Assembly (NCBI GenBank): GCA_050303415.1
Contig: JBNLBS010000014.1
Location: 1-64,000, forward strand
Source: JBNLBS01 sp050303415
Lineage (GTDB): Bacteria; Pseudomonadota; Gammaproteobacteria; Methylococcales; Methylomonadaceae
Direction of reading: 5' to 3'
Length of the DNA: 64,000 nucleotides
Under the pieces are notes generated by a model. It had not been told where the DNA came from and ran no database searches. It saw only the letters and a program-made list of their open reading frames with translations. This document shows, piece after piece, positions 6,995 through 16,383 of this stretch (its first letter is position 1; each line of letters begins with the position of its first letter). The position numbers and the translations under genes were made by a program.

Positions 6995-7969
6995 TTATCG
7001 CATAGTAAACTGGCCAAAAATACTTGCCAAACCATGTGCGATTGACACGCCAAGCTTGCCGGACAAGCGCTCAAGCAATCTTTCCTGCGGCGTAAAATTA
7101 ATTCGTTTTTTGGCATGAATAACTTCTCGTGCGACATAATCAGCACTACCAAAGCCGTCAACCAGACCCATTTTCACGCCTTCTTCGCCGGTCCAGACCA
7201 AACCACTGAATATATCGGACTGTTCTTTTAACCGCTCCCCTCTACCCTCTCGCACCGACCGGATAAACTGCTGATGAACCTGGTTGATCAGGTTTTGCAT
7301 ATATTGGTTTTCATCTTCTTTACTGGGGGAAAACGGATCCAGCATGGCTTTATGTTCACCGGCGGTTAATAAACGCCTTTCTACACCCATTTTTTCCATT
7401 ACATTAACAAAACCAAATCCGTTCATAATCACACCGATCGAGCCTATCAAACTGGCCTGATTAACAAAAATCTTGTCACTTGCAGATGCCAGATAGTAAC
7501 AACCGGAAGCACAAATATCACTAACCACCGTATAAATCGGCACCTCAGGGTGTTCTTTCTTGATTTTATTGATCTCATCATAGATATACGATGATTGAAC
7601 CGGACTACCGCCAGGAGAATTTGCCTGCAGTATAATCCCTTTGGTATTTTTATCTTTTATTGCATTACGCAACCCTTCGATAACCGTATCGGCATTTGTT
7701 TCCTTACCCTGCCCGATTTCACCAAATACATCAACTACGGCGGTATGGCCTTCTTTTGTATCGCTCATTTCATTTTCAATTTTTGGATACATGGTAATTC
7801 CAAAAATTGCAAACAGGTATACAAACATCAGGGTTTTAAAAAAGATTCCCCAGCGCCGGGCTTTGGTTTGCTCTTTGACCGCTGCAAAAGCAAGTTTTTC
7901 GACCAACTCTCTTTCCCAGCCCGGTTTTTGTTCGCTATTTTCCTGTTGAGTTTGTTCTTGCTTATCCAT
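6995..7969 (-). CDS. sppA: SppA-like membrane serine protease (peptidase S49)
   Basis: A start at 7969 is chosen because GGAGGG, inside the end of the upstream gene, lies at the right distance; a longer frame from 7993 adds eight residues and overlaps that gene. A TM segment lies near residues 42-62. The protease core has LQANSPGGSP, then CASGCYYLASASD with the catalytic Ser, GSIGVIMNGFGF, and GEHKAMLDPF with the general-base Lys. Members degrade leftover signal peptides at the inner membrane; the short form has one S49 domain. ASGC replaces the common ASGG next to the catalytic Ser. It is the last gene of the rluC operon. Confidence 0.88.
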   Translation of the reverse strand: MDKQEQTQQENSEQKPGWERELVEKLAFAAVKEQTKARRWGIFFKTLMFVYLFAIFGITMYPKIENEMSDTKEGHTAVVDVFGEIGQGKETNADTVIEGLRNAIKDKNTKGIILQANSPGGSPVQSSYIYDEINKIKKEHPEVPIYTVVSDICASGCYYLASASDKIFVNQASLIGSIGVIMNGFGFVNVMEKMGVERRLLTAGEHKAMLDPFSPSKEDENQYMQNLINQVHQQFIRSVREGRGERLKEQSDIFSGLVWTGEEGVKMGLVDGFGSADYVAREVIHAKKRINFTPQERLLERLSGKLGVSIAHGLASIFGQFTMR

Positions 7970-7970
7970 T

Positions 7971-8627
7971 CTATTGCCCTCCAAAAATCTCACTTAATTC
8001 TGTCGTTTGCTGTAAACACATTAAAGGTTCGTATTGCTGAAGTACTGTTTTTGAATGTGCACCACATTCCACCGCAATGGCGGAAATTTCAGCATTTTTA
8101 GCCATTTGCAGATCATGAACTGAATCACCGACCATAACGGTTCGATCATAGTCTGCACCCAAATATTGAATAATTTCTTTAATCATCGCCGGGTCGGGTT
8201 TAGAGCCGGCTTCATCAGCACAGCGCGTATAGTCGAATAATTCACTGACCTCGGTTGCGGCCATTGCCATCTGTAATCCAGCGCGTCTTTTGCCCGTAGC
8301 CACCGCCAATTGATAACCTTGCCGCTTTAATGCCAGCAACATGGCATGAACTCCGTCAAACAAATCGTTCGGGCTCATATGCCGAGAAAAAAACGCCTGC
8401 TCGTACTGACTGATAAACTGTTTTCTGGTTTGCAAATCAATTACTGGGAAAAGCCGGTCGATAGCAGCTTGCAGGCTTAAGCCTATTATATCCTTTGCCG
8501 CTTGTTGTTCAGGTACTTCAAGCCGGGATGCTTTGGCTGCAGTTTGCAAACAATGTACTATCCAGCCGATTGAATCCATTAAAGTCCCATCCCAGTCAAA
8601 AATGATTAAATCAAATCGTTTGTTCAT
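7971..8627 (-). CDS. HAD-superfamily phosphatase (Gph-like)
   Basis: 218 residues. HAD motifs are: motif I FDWDGTLMDS (nucleophile Asp and acid/base Asp), motif II AVATGKRRAGL, a Lys in SKPDPAM, and motif III VMVGDSVHDLQMA. The helical cap between motifs I and II is of the phosphoglycolate phosphatase type. The substrate cannot be fixed; phosphoglycolate or another small phosphate ester is possible. It overlaps rluC by 17 bases and stands one base before the SppA-like gene, so the three are clearly coupled. Confidence 0.85.
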   Translation of the reverse strand: MNKRFDLIIFDWDGTLMDSIGWIVHCLQTAAKASRLEVPEQQAAKDIIGLSLQAAIDRLFPVIDLQTRKQFISQYEQAFFSRHMSPNDLFDGVHAMLLALKRQGYQLAVATGKRRAGLQMAMAATEVSELFDYTRCADEAGSKPDPAMIKEIIQYLGADYDRTVMVGDSVHDLQMAKNAEISAIAVECGAHSKTVLQQYEPLMCLQQTTELSEIFGGQ

Positions 8628-9570
8628 TCTTCAACAATTCTTCTAAATCCTGCGGTAAAGGGGCTGAAATTGACAATATCTGTTCCGTAACCGGATGTTT
8701 AAACTCCAGTTTTGCCGCATGTAAAAATAACCGTTTGTAACCTCTTTTTTTAAATTCTTTATTGATCTCGGACAAACCGTAACGCTCATCGCCCACTATA
8801 GGATGCCCAAGCCAGGCGGCATGAACTCTGATTTGATGGGTTCTCCCTGTTTTGGGGGAGGCTTCCACTAAAGTAGCCTGAGCAAATTTTCTGATTCGCC
8901 TGAAAAAAGTTTCAGCAGCCTTACCCGACTGACTGACCACAACCATACGTTCTCCACCTTTACTGACATTTTTTCTTAAAGGTGCCGTAACTCGCAACTT
9001 TTTTCGCTCCCATTGGCCGGCCAATAATGCTAAATAGGTCTTATTGATTCCGTCACCACGAAATAGTTCATGCAAAACTTTCAATGCACTGCGTTTTTTA
9101 GCGATAATCAGACATCCTGAGGTATCTTTATCCAGTCGATGAACAAGTTCAAGGAAATCCGACTCCGGTCGCAATAAGCGTAAGCCCTCGATAACACCCG
9201 ATGAAATACCACTGCCGCCATGCACAGCAAAGCCTGCCGGTTTATTCACGACCAGTAAAACATCATCTTCAAAAAGAATTTCCTGTTCAAGTGAAAATTT
9301 CAGGGTATTTGCAACCTGGCTGTCCGGACTGCGCTGAGCCAGCCTGATGGGCGGAATTCTGACAATGTCACCCGCTTCAAGTTTGTATTTAACATCCACT
9401 CTGCCCTTATTAACCCTGACTTCGCCTTTACGGACAATTCGGTAGATGCGACTTTTAGGGACACCTTTTAATTTGGAAATTAAAAAATTATCAACTCTTT
9501 GCCCGCAGTTATCATCGGTAATCTCGACAAATTGAACCTTGGGAAAAATAACTTCATGCTCTGTATTCAT
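8611..9570 (-). CDS. rluC: 23S rRNA pseudouridine synthase RluC
   Basis: 319 residues. An N-terminal S4-like RNA-binding domain (QRVDNFLISKLKGVPKSRIY) precedes the RluA-type catalytic domain, with the active-site signature ELVHRLDKDTSGCLI (catalytic Asp after HRL), then INKTYLALLAG and KTGRTHQIRVH. RluC makes pseudouridines 955, 2504 and 2580 of E. coli 23S rRNA. It is transcribed away from rne, the same divergent pair as in E. coli, which supports RluC over RluD. Confidence 0.92.
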   Translation of the reverse strand: MNTEHEVIFPKVQFVEITDDNCGQRVDNFLISKLKGVPKSRIYRIVRKGEVRVNKGRVDVKYKLEAGDIVRIPPIRLAQRSPDSQVANTLKFSLEQEILFEDDVLLVVNKPAGFAVHGGSGISSGVIEGLRLLRPESDFLELVHRLDKDTSGCLIIAKKRSALKVLHELFRGDGINKTYLALLAGQWERKKLRVTAPLRKNVSKGGERMVVVSQSGKAAETFFRRIRKFAQATLVEASPKTGRTHQIRVHAAWLGHPIVGDERYGLSEINKEFKKRGYKRLFLHAAKLEFKHPVTEQILSISAPLPQDLEELLKNEQTI

Positions 9571-9612
9571 GCAACAATAATACCAGTTTAGTTAATCTTT
9601 TGATGCTTTAAA

Positions 9613-9641
9613 TTGATGCAAACCGATAACATTGTTATATT
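9613..9641 (+). promoter_or_regulatory. candidate sigma-70 promoter of rne
   Basis: TTGATG (9613-9618), a 17-base spacer and TATATT (9636-9641) form a good housekeeping promoter on the plus strand. Transcription would start near 9648 and give a leader of about 480 bases before rne. Confidence 0.5.
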
Positions 9642-9647
9642 AGTGGG

Positions 9648-10130
9648 GTTTTTATGTATCATAAAGATAAGATTGCGTGAATTTTTCGGTGGCAAATTTA
9701 TACAGCAACCATAGATAAAATTATAAACATTTATTTATCAATAGGTTATGCAATCAAACAGAATTTAGGCCTTACTAGCCATTTTTAAAAAAAGTAATAA
9801 CGAACAATACATCTCCATTAAACTTTAGGACAGATACTTTAGACTTGAGCCCAGCTCACAAACTTAAAACAGAGAGCCTCAAAACGGAATCATTTAAACA
9901 CTTCCGGCATTAAATAAAAATTAAATTTAATAGCCGTGTTAACAATTTATTTATGCGTGACTAATCATCACCCACAATGTTTTAAATATGTTTCGTTGCT
10001 ACTTGTCATCGTTTTTACATTAATCTGTAAATTTAAATGAACTCATGACAAGTCCCTTATCAGGCTGATTACAACTGAATTAAAGTCTAACCAATCTGAC
10101 AATGGAGTTTTATACAACAAGGAAAATGAA
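9648..10130 (+). promoter_or_regulatory. long 5' leader region of rne
   Basis: About 480 bases without a credible gene separate the promoter-like site from rne. In E. coli the rne mRNA has a long leader (361 bases) whose hairpins let RNase E control its own message. The same gene arrangement and a similar empty stretch suggest the same kind of control. I do not see an obvious long hairpin by eye; the ribosome site AAGGA stands just before the ATG at 10131. Confidence 0.5.
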
Positions 10131-12203
10131 ATGAAAAGAATGCTTATCAATGCAACGCAGCCGGAAGAATTGCGTGTTGCCTTGGTGGATGGTCAGAAAC
10201 TTTATGATTTTGACATTGAAATACCATCTAAAGAACAAAAAAAATCCAATATTTACAAGGGTGTAATTACCCGTATCGAACCCAGCCTTGAAGCGGCATT
10301 TGTTAATTACGGCGCAGAAAAACATGGTTTTTTGCCGTTTAAAGAAATTTCCCCCATTTATCGCAGTAATGATTCACAAACTGATTCTGGCGATAAACCG
10401 GCAATAAAGGACCTGTTGCACGAAGGCCAGGAGATTGTCGTTCAGATAGAAAAGGAGGAACGCGGCAATAAAGGCGCAGCTCTGACCACTTATATCAGTC
10501 TGGCCGGCACATATTTGGTTCTGATGCCGAACAACCCTAAAGCGGGCGGTATTTCCAGAAGAATTGAAGGCGAAACCCGTAATGAACTGCGTGACGTGAT
10601 CAATTCGTTAGAAATTCCTGATGAAATGGGATTAATCGTTCGTACCGCTGCCTGTGGCAAAAGTGCTGAAGAACTGCAATGGGATCTGAATTATTTATTG
10701 CAGCTTTGGGAAGCCATTGAACGCACTTCAAACGAACAAAGCGGCGCCTTCCTTATTTTTCAGGAAAGTAATGTTATTATCAGGGCATTACGCGATCATT
10801 TACGCGGCAATATCGATGAAATTCTGATCGATGAAGAATCGGCATACAAGCTGGTACAAAAATTCCTGAAGCAGGTGATGCCGCACTTTTTATCCAAGGC
10901 AAAACTGTATAACGAATCCGTTCCCCTATTCAGTCGTTTTCAAATCGAATCTCAAATTGAAGTCGCATATGGTCGTGAAGTTTCTCTACCTTCCGGCGGC
11001 TCAATTGTTATTGACCATACCGAAGCTTTAACATCAATTGATATTAACTCTGCCCGGGCAACAAAAGGCAGCGATATTGAAGAAACCGCACTCAATACCA
11101 ATCTGGAAGCTGCTGCCGAAATTGCCCGCCAGTTAAGACTTCGTGACCTGGGCGGTTTATTTGTTATCGATTTCATCGATATGATGGCCAATAAAAACCA
11201 ACGTGCTGTTGAAAGCAGCCTTAAAGAAGCGCTGAAAATTGATCGTGCACGTATTCAAACCAGTCGAATTTCCCGTTTCGGCCTTCTGGAAATGTCCAGA
11301 CAACGCCTACGCCCCTCTCTAGGTGATGCAACCCAGTTACCCTGCCCTCGCTGTAAAGGTCAAGGAACAATCCGCAATGTTGAGTCCGTAGCACTCGCGG
11401 TGTTAAGGGTTTTAGAAGAAGAAGCGATGAAAAAAGGCACGGAAAAAGTGATCGCCCACTTGCCTATTGAATGCGCTACTTTTTTACTGAACGAAAAACG
11501 TAATGCTATTGACCTGATCGAATCGCGTTTAAAAGTCGGTATCGTTATTCTACCCAGCAAACACCTGGAAACTCCGGCTTATGATATTGAGCGCATAAAA
11601 TCAACCGATATGCCGGAAGAAAAGTCCAGCTACGCGCAAATCAAACAGGAAGAAATTCAGATCCCTGAATATGCACAGCAAGTTACCCATAAGACGGAAG
11701 GCCCGGCAATTAAAGAGTTCGTACACGATTCTCCGGCACCCACCGCTAAAAGTAACACACCTTCCTCCGATTCTAACTCTTCCAGTCTGGTTAAACGCTT
11801 TTGGAACAAACTTGTCGGCGGCGAGACCAAAGAGACGGATGAAGAAAAATCAGAGCAACCCCAGGCTAGAAGATCTAAAACCAATAACCCACGCTACAAT
11901 AAAAACAAGCCAAGGTATAATAAATCGGGCCAAAACCGAAGAACAAGACGTCCTAGAGACAAGGATGAAAAGTCTCAACCTTCAACCGAAAATAAGAGCA
12001 GTGAAAGCTCGAATGATCAAAATACCGGCAAAGATGTTAGTGTTGATGGAGCACCAAAAAACCGTGGAAACAGAAGAGGTCCAAACCGCAGAAGACCTCG
12101 CAACCCGAATTACAACAAAAGAACTAACGATACAACCAGCAAGAATACTGAGGGCAGCAATACCCCATCAGAAAAAAGCAGCCAATCCAGTAGTGCGGAA
12201 TAA
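10131..12203 (+). CDS. rne: ribonuclease E
   Basis: 690 residues, shorter than the 1061 of E. coli. An S1 domain lies at ~37-120. The 5'-phosphate pocket is visible as VRTAACGKS (Arg171, Thr172). Catalytic Asp304 and Asp347 lie in ALTSIDIN and LFVIDFID, and the zinc link is CPRC (Cys405, Cys408). From ~520 on the chain is a basic, low-complexity tail of Arg, Asn, Lys and Ser, fit for RNA binding and for docking degradosome partners. RNase E starts decay of most mRNAs and matures rRNA and tRNA. The long tail, the divergent rluC and the long leader favour RNase E over RNase G. Confidence 0.93.
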   Translation: MKRMLINATQPEELRVALVDGQKLYDFDIEIPSKEQKKSNIYKGVITRIEPSLEAAFVNYGAEKHGFLPFKEISPIYRSNDSQTDSGDKPAIKDLLHEGQEIVVQIEKEERGNKGAALTTYISLAGTYLVLMPNNPKAGGISRRIEGETRNELRDVINSLEIPDEMGLIVRTAACGKSAEELQWDLNYLLQLWEAIERTSNEQSGAFLIFQESNVIIRALRDHLRGNIDEILIDEESAYKLVQKFLKQVMPHFLSKAKLYNESVPLFSRFQIESQIEVAYGREVSLPSGGSIVIDHTEALTSIDINSARATKGSDIEETALNTNLEAAAEIARQLRLRDLGGLFVIDFIDMMANKNQRAVESSLKEALKIDRARIQTSRISRFGLLEMSRQRLRPSLGDATQLPCPRCKGQGTIRNVESVALAVLRVLEEEAMKKGTEKVIAHLPIECATFLLNEKRNAIDLIESRLKVGIVILPSKHLETPAYDIERIKSTDMPEEKSSYAQIKQEEIQIPEYAQQVTHKTEGPAIKEFVHDSPAPTAKSNTPSSDSNSSSLVKRFWNKLVGGETKETDEEKSEQPQARRSKTNNPRYNKNKPRYNKSGQNRRTRRPRDKDEKSQPSTENKSSESSNDQNTGKDVSVDGAPKNRGNRRGPNRRRPRNPNYNKRTNDTTSKNTEGSNTPSEKSSQSSSAE

Positions 12204-12215
12204 TTAAAACTAGTA

Positions 12216-12253
12216 TTACCTTTGAATCAAATTTAAATTTGATTCAAAGGTAA
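12216..12253. terminator. 38-bp perfect palindrome between convergent rne and dnaE
   Basis: TTACCTTTGAATCAAATTT is followed at once by its exact reverse complement. The palindrome fills almost all of the 51 bases between the rne stop (12203) and the dnaE stop (12255). As RNA it forms a 17-19 bp stem from either strand, so it probably ends or protects both transcripts. It is AT-rich and has no T run after it, so it is not a classical terminator. Confidence 0.6.
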
Positions 12254-12254
12254 G

Positions 12255-15200
12255 CTATCTGTATTTGACTTCAACTGCGTCTTGCCCCAATAATCGACGC
12301 AAACGAAACAGCAGTTCATCACTTGGCTGCACCCTAAATTCATCACCTAACTGTAGTGTCGTTTGCGCTGTTTTTGCAATATACTCAATCGTTAATGGAC
12401 ATTGACCACCTTTAAATGGATGAAGCATCTCAGCAAGTTGCTTTAAAAATTCTTTTTGTTCTAAAGTTGATTGATTTAAATCCCATGTCAAACGAATACA
12501 TCGAGCGAATTCATCCCTGGCTTGCTCAATACTATACATTTTTTCTACAGTGAGCCTTAGCATACCGGTAAAATCATCAATACCCAAAGCACCTTCAGCA
12601 AGCACCAGCGTATCTTTACTCATTAATTCACGATATTGCTCATAAACCTTACTGAAAGCAGCTATTTCCAAACGCCCGCTTCTATCATCAATAACGGCAA
12701 AGCCCATGGCCTTACCTTGTTTGGTCATCCGCGTTCTTAGTTCAATCACCAACCCCGCAGCACGGCCTTCCATTTTACCTTTTGAGCGCTCAACATCAGC
12801 CACCAGATCAGCAATACGGCCATGCGTGATATGTTTTAATTCAGCCTCATATTGTTGAATGGGGTGGCCGGTTAAAAACAAACCCAAAGTCAGTTTTTCA
12901 GCAGCCAGACGCTCGGATTCCGACCATGGCTCAACACTTGTCGCATAAGCATGCTCATCTTCGCTTTGCTGTTCGACATTGACGGCCAAACCAAACAAGT
13001 CATTTTGTCCGCTTTGAGCCATTTTGCCATGTTGTTCAGCTACCCTTAATGCTGTTGGTAGTTCGGCCAGATGCCCGGCCCTATTGTCATCAAACAGATC
13101 AAATGCACCGGCTCTGATTAAAGCCTCCAACACACGCCGATTAACTTTTCTTAGCTCTACTCGCTTACATAAATCATACAAGCCGGCAAAAGGACCGTTT
13201 TTCTGCCGTTCTGCCAATAAATCTTCTATAGCTGATTGACCGACGCCTTTAATGGCACCGATACCATAAACAATTTCATTGTTCTGATTAACGGTAAAAC
13301 GGTAATTGGAAATATTGATATTGGGTGGACAAATAGTCAGTTTCATTTCCCGACATTCATCAATTAACACCACTACTTTGTCGGTATTATCCATATCTGA
13401 TGATAATACCGCCGCCATAAATGCAGCCGGATAATAGGTTTTCAGCCAAGCGGTCTGGTAAGCCACTAAAGCATACGCAGCCGAATGTGATTTATTAAAA
13501 CCATAGCCGGCAAATTTCTCCATTAAGTCAAAGACATAAGTGGCTATTTTTTCATCAATATTATTTTCTATGGCGCCTTGGGTAAAAATTTCCCGCTGCT
13601 TGGCCATCTCTTCGGGCTTTTTCTTACCCATGGCTCTACGCAACAGATCTGCGCCACCCAGAGTGTATCCCCCCATTTTACGGGCAATCTCCATCACCTG
13701 TTCCTGGTACAGGATAACTCCGTTGGTGGGTTTTAAGATGGGTTCCAGCACCTCATGTACATAAGTGATCTCGGCACCGTGTTTGACGTTGATATAGTCA
13801 TCAACCATGCCGGACTCCAAGGGCCCTGGTCTGAACAATGCGACCAAGGCGATAATATCGTCAAAGCAGTCCGGCTTTAATTTTTTAATCAGATCCTTCA
13901 TACCACGTGATTCCAGCTGGAATACAGCCGTGGTTTGACTTCTGGTCAACAGCTCGTAGGTCTTTTTGTCTTCCCTTGAAATGGTTTCAATATTTACCGG
14001 CTCTTCGCCAGTTTCTGCTTTTTGTTTATTGATGGTCTGTAACGCCCAATCAATAATGGTCAATGTCCGTAAACCTAAAAAATCAAACTTAACCAGCCCA
14101 ACGGCTTCTACATCATCTTTATCGAACTGGGTTACCAGATTACCGCCCCCCTGTTCACAATATAACGGGCTGAAATCCGTCAGTTTGGTAGGCGAGATGA
14201 CCACACCGCCCGCATGTTTACCGGCATTTCGGGAGATACCTTCCAATGACAATGCCATGTCCAGTAAGGTCTTTACTTCTTCCTCGGTATCATAAAGGTC
14301 TTTGAGTTCAGGCGATTCCTTTAACGCTCTTGTCAGCGTCATACCAATTTCAAACGGAATCAGCTTGGCTAAACGATCGACAAAACCGTAGGAAAAGCCA
14401 AGTACTCGACCAACATCACGCGTAACCGCTTTTGCAGCCATCGATCCATAGGTGATAATTTGTGACACATGATCCCGGCCATAATGACGGGCAACATAAT
14501 CAATAACCTCATCCCGTCGATCCATGCAAAAGTCAACATCAAAATCAGGCATTGAGACCCGTTCCGGATTTAAAAAACGCTCAAACAGCAAATCAAATTC
14601 AATCGGGTCCAAGTCGGTGATTTTTAATACATAAGCAACTAATGATCCGGCACCCGATCCCCGTCCGGGTCCAACAGGAATTTGATGGTTTTTAGCCCAC
14701 TGAATAAAGTCGGCAACAATCATAAAATAGCCGGGGAAACCCATCTGAATAATAATATCCAGTTCAAATTTAAGCCTATCCTCGTATACCTTACGATTTT
14801 CTTCATCGCTACCTGAACCGAATGGCGGATGTTGCTGCAAGCGTAATTCCAGCCCTTTTCTCGACTCTTCCACCAAATGTTCATCCAGTGTCATTCCTTC
14901 AGGAACCGGATAGTCGGGCAGATAGTTGTTACCTAAATCAAGTTCGAGATTACAACGCTTGGCAATCTCAATGGTATTTTCCAACGCCTCAGGAATATCG
15001 GAAAACAGTTCCTGCATTTCTTCAGCGGATTTTAAATATTGTTGATCGGTATAATTTTTGGGTCGTCGATTATCATCCAGTACTCGGCCCTGATTAATAC
15101 ACACCCTGACCTCGTGCGCATTAAAATCAATTTGCTCAATAAAACGGACATCATTGGTTGCAACTACCGGTAACTCATAAGCCAGCGCCAAATCCACTGC

Positions 15201-15749
15201 CGCTTTAATATAGAGTTCTTCATCCAACTTACCGACTCGCTGCAGTTCCAGATAAAAACAATCGGGAAAAAGCATTTTCCACTGTCGGGCATATTCCTGC
15301 GCCAAATCAATATTACCAGCTATCAAGGCCCGGCCTATATCTCCACTCATCGCACCCGATAACGCGATCAGACCCTGGTGATTTTGTTCTATCCATTGGC
15401 GCTGCAACATGGGCACACCTTGATGTTGCCCTTCCTGATAGGCTTTAGAGATTAATTCGGTTAAGGTGACATAACCCTTTTGATTATTTACCAGCAAGGT
15501 TAAGTGAAATGGTTTGGCAGGTTCTTCGGGATTATAAATATTAACATCTGCGCCGACGATTGGTTTTATGCCTTCTGCAAGCGCAGCCCGATAAAACTTG
15601 ACCAGAGAAAATAGGTTGGATTGTTCAGTTATTGCGACTGCCGGCATTGTCATGTCAGCAATCTTATTGATCAATGGTTTGATTCGCACAATACCATCGA
15701 CAAGAGAAAATTCAGTATGAAGCCTTAAATGAACAAACTTTGGTTGCAT
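12255..15749 (-). CDS. dnaE: DNA polymerase III alpha subunit
   Basis: 1164 residues, full length. The N-terminal PHP domain begins FVHLRLHTEFSLVDG. The polymerase core has the PGRGSGAGSLVAY motif and the acidic catalytic cluster MPDFDVDFCMDRRDEV. GYGFNKSHSAAYALVAYQTA lies in the fingers/thumb region. A helix-hairpin-helix and an OB fold (~970-1080) follow, then the tau-binding C-terminus. It is the replicative polymerase. It is the last gene of the bamA-to-dnaE cluster, 62 bases after rnhB. Confidence 0.97.
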   Translation of the reverse strand: MQPKFVHLRLHTEFSLVDGIVRIKPLINKIADMTMPAVAITEQSNLFSLVKFYRAALAEGIKPIVGADVNIYNPEEPAKPFHLTLLVNNQKGYVTLTELISKAYQEGQHQGVPMLQRQWIEQNHQGLIALSGAMSGDIGRALIAGNIDLAQEYARQWKMLFPDCFYLELQRVGKLDEELYIKAAVDLALAYELPVVATNDVRFIEQIDFNAHEVRVCINQGRVLDDNRRPKNYTDQQYLKSAEEMQELFSDIPEALENTIEIAKRCNLELDLGNNYLPDYPVPEGMTLDEHLVEESRKGLELRLQQHPPFGSGSDEENRKVYEDRLKFELDIIIQMGFPGYFMIVADFIQWAKNHQIPVGPGRGSGAGSLVAYVLKITDLDPIEFDLLFERFLNPERVSMPDFDVDFCMDRRDEVIDYVARHYGRDHVSQIITYGSMAAKAVTRDVGRVLGFSYGFVDRLAKLIPFEIGMTLTRALKESPELKDLYDTEEEVKTLLDMALSLEGISRNAGKHAGGVVISPTKLTDFSPLYCEQGGGNLVTQFDKDDVEAVGLVKFDFLGLRTLTIIDWALQTINKQKAETGEEPVNIETISREDKKTYELLTRSQTTAVFQLESRGMKDLIKKLKPDCFDDIIALVALFRPGPLESGMVDDYINVKHGAEITYVHEVLEPILKPTNGVILYQEQVMEIARKMGGYTLGGADLLRRAMGKKKPEEMAKQREIFTQGAIENNIDEKIATYVFDLMEKFAGYGFNKSHSAAYALVAYQTAWLKTYYPAAFMAAVLSSDMDNTDKVVVLIDECREMKLTICPPNINISNYRFTVNQNNEIVYGIGAIKGVGQSAIEDLLAERQKNGPFAGLYDLCKRVELRKVNRRVLEALIRAGAFDLFDDNRAGHLAELPTALRVAEQHGKMAQSGQNDLFGLAVNVEQQSEDEHAYATSVEPWSESERLAAEKLTLGLFLTGHPIQQYEAELKHITHGRIADLVADVERSKGKMEGRAAGLVIELRTRMTKQGKAMGFAVIDDRSGRLEIAAFSKVYEQYRELMSKDTLVLAEGALGIDDFTGMLRLTVEKMYSIEQARDEFARCIRLTWDLNQSTLEQKEFLKQLAEMLHPFKGGQCPLTIEYIAKTAQTTLQLGDEFRVQPSDELLFRLRRLLGQDAVEVKYR

Positions 15750-15811
15750 AAAATCCTAACAGATGCTGACATAGATGGCTTGAAACACTAGCACTCAACT
15801 GACAGGAGAAA

Positions 15812-16375
15812 TCAGCCAGCAGCAAGCACTTTTTTTACAGGAGCATATGACCGTCTATGCAAGTCTGTTACCCCATGTTGTTGAATAATGTCTAGATGTA
15901 ATTTTGTTGGATAAGCCTTGTGCCTGGTAAATAAATACTCAGGATAAAGTTGATCAAGCACGGCCATTTCATTATCCCGGTATACTTTTGCCAAAATTGA
16001 GGCAGCTGAAATAACGGCCTCTTTAGCATCTCCCTGGATAATGGTTTCTCCCGGACAATCGATATCTGGGTATTGTCTGCCATCAACCTGTACCCAGCCG
16101 GGCTTTATTGCCAACATATTATAGGCTCTGGCCATTGCCAATAAGGATGCCTGTAAGATATTGATTTGATCGATCTCACTGGCTTCCGCCCGACCAATGG
16201 CCCAGCACAATGCTTTTGATTTTATTTCCTGCGCTAGCCTGACACGCTTAGCAGGCGTAAGCTTTTTTGAGTCCATCAAGCCCTCAATAGGGCGTTCCGG
16301 ATTCAGAATCACTGCCGCCGCAACCACTGCCCCGGCGATACAGCCTCTGCCAACTTCATCCAATCCGGCAATCAA
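15812..16375 (-). CDS. rnhB: ribonuclease HII
   Basis: 187 residues. The signature LDEVGRGCIAGAVVAAAV carries the first Asp-Glu pair; VQVDGRQYP and SAASILAKVYRD give the other conserved acids. The enzyme removes ribonucleotides from DNA and RNA primers. The start must be TTG at 16373-16375: the frame upstream runs KISTR back into lpxA without ATG or GTG before a stop. It stands eight bases after the lpxA stop, so translation may be coupled. Confidence 0.92.
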   Translation of the reverse strand: MIAGLDEVGRGCIAGAVVAAAVILNPERPIEGLMDSKKLTPAKRVRLAQEIKSKALCWAIGRAEASEIDQINILQASLLAMARAYNMLAIKPGWVQVDGRQYPDIDCPGETIIQGDAKEAVISAASILAKVYRDNEMAVLDQLYPEYLFTRHKAYPTKLHLDIIQQHGVTDLHRRSYAPVKKVLAAG

Positions 16376-16383
16376 ACGCGTAC

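Noticed and set aside
7595..8101. 168-codon plus-strand frame
   Set aside because: It is antisense to the SppA-like and HAD genes, both of which have full catalytic motifs.
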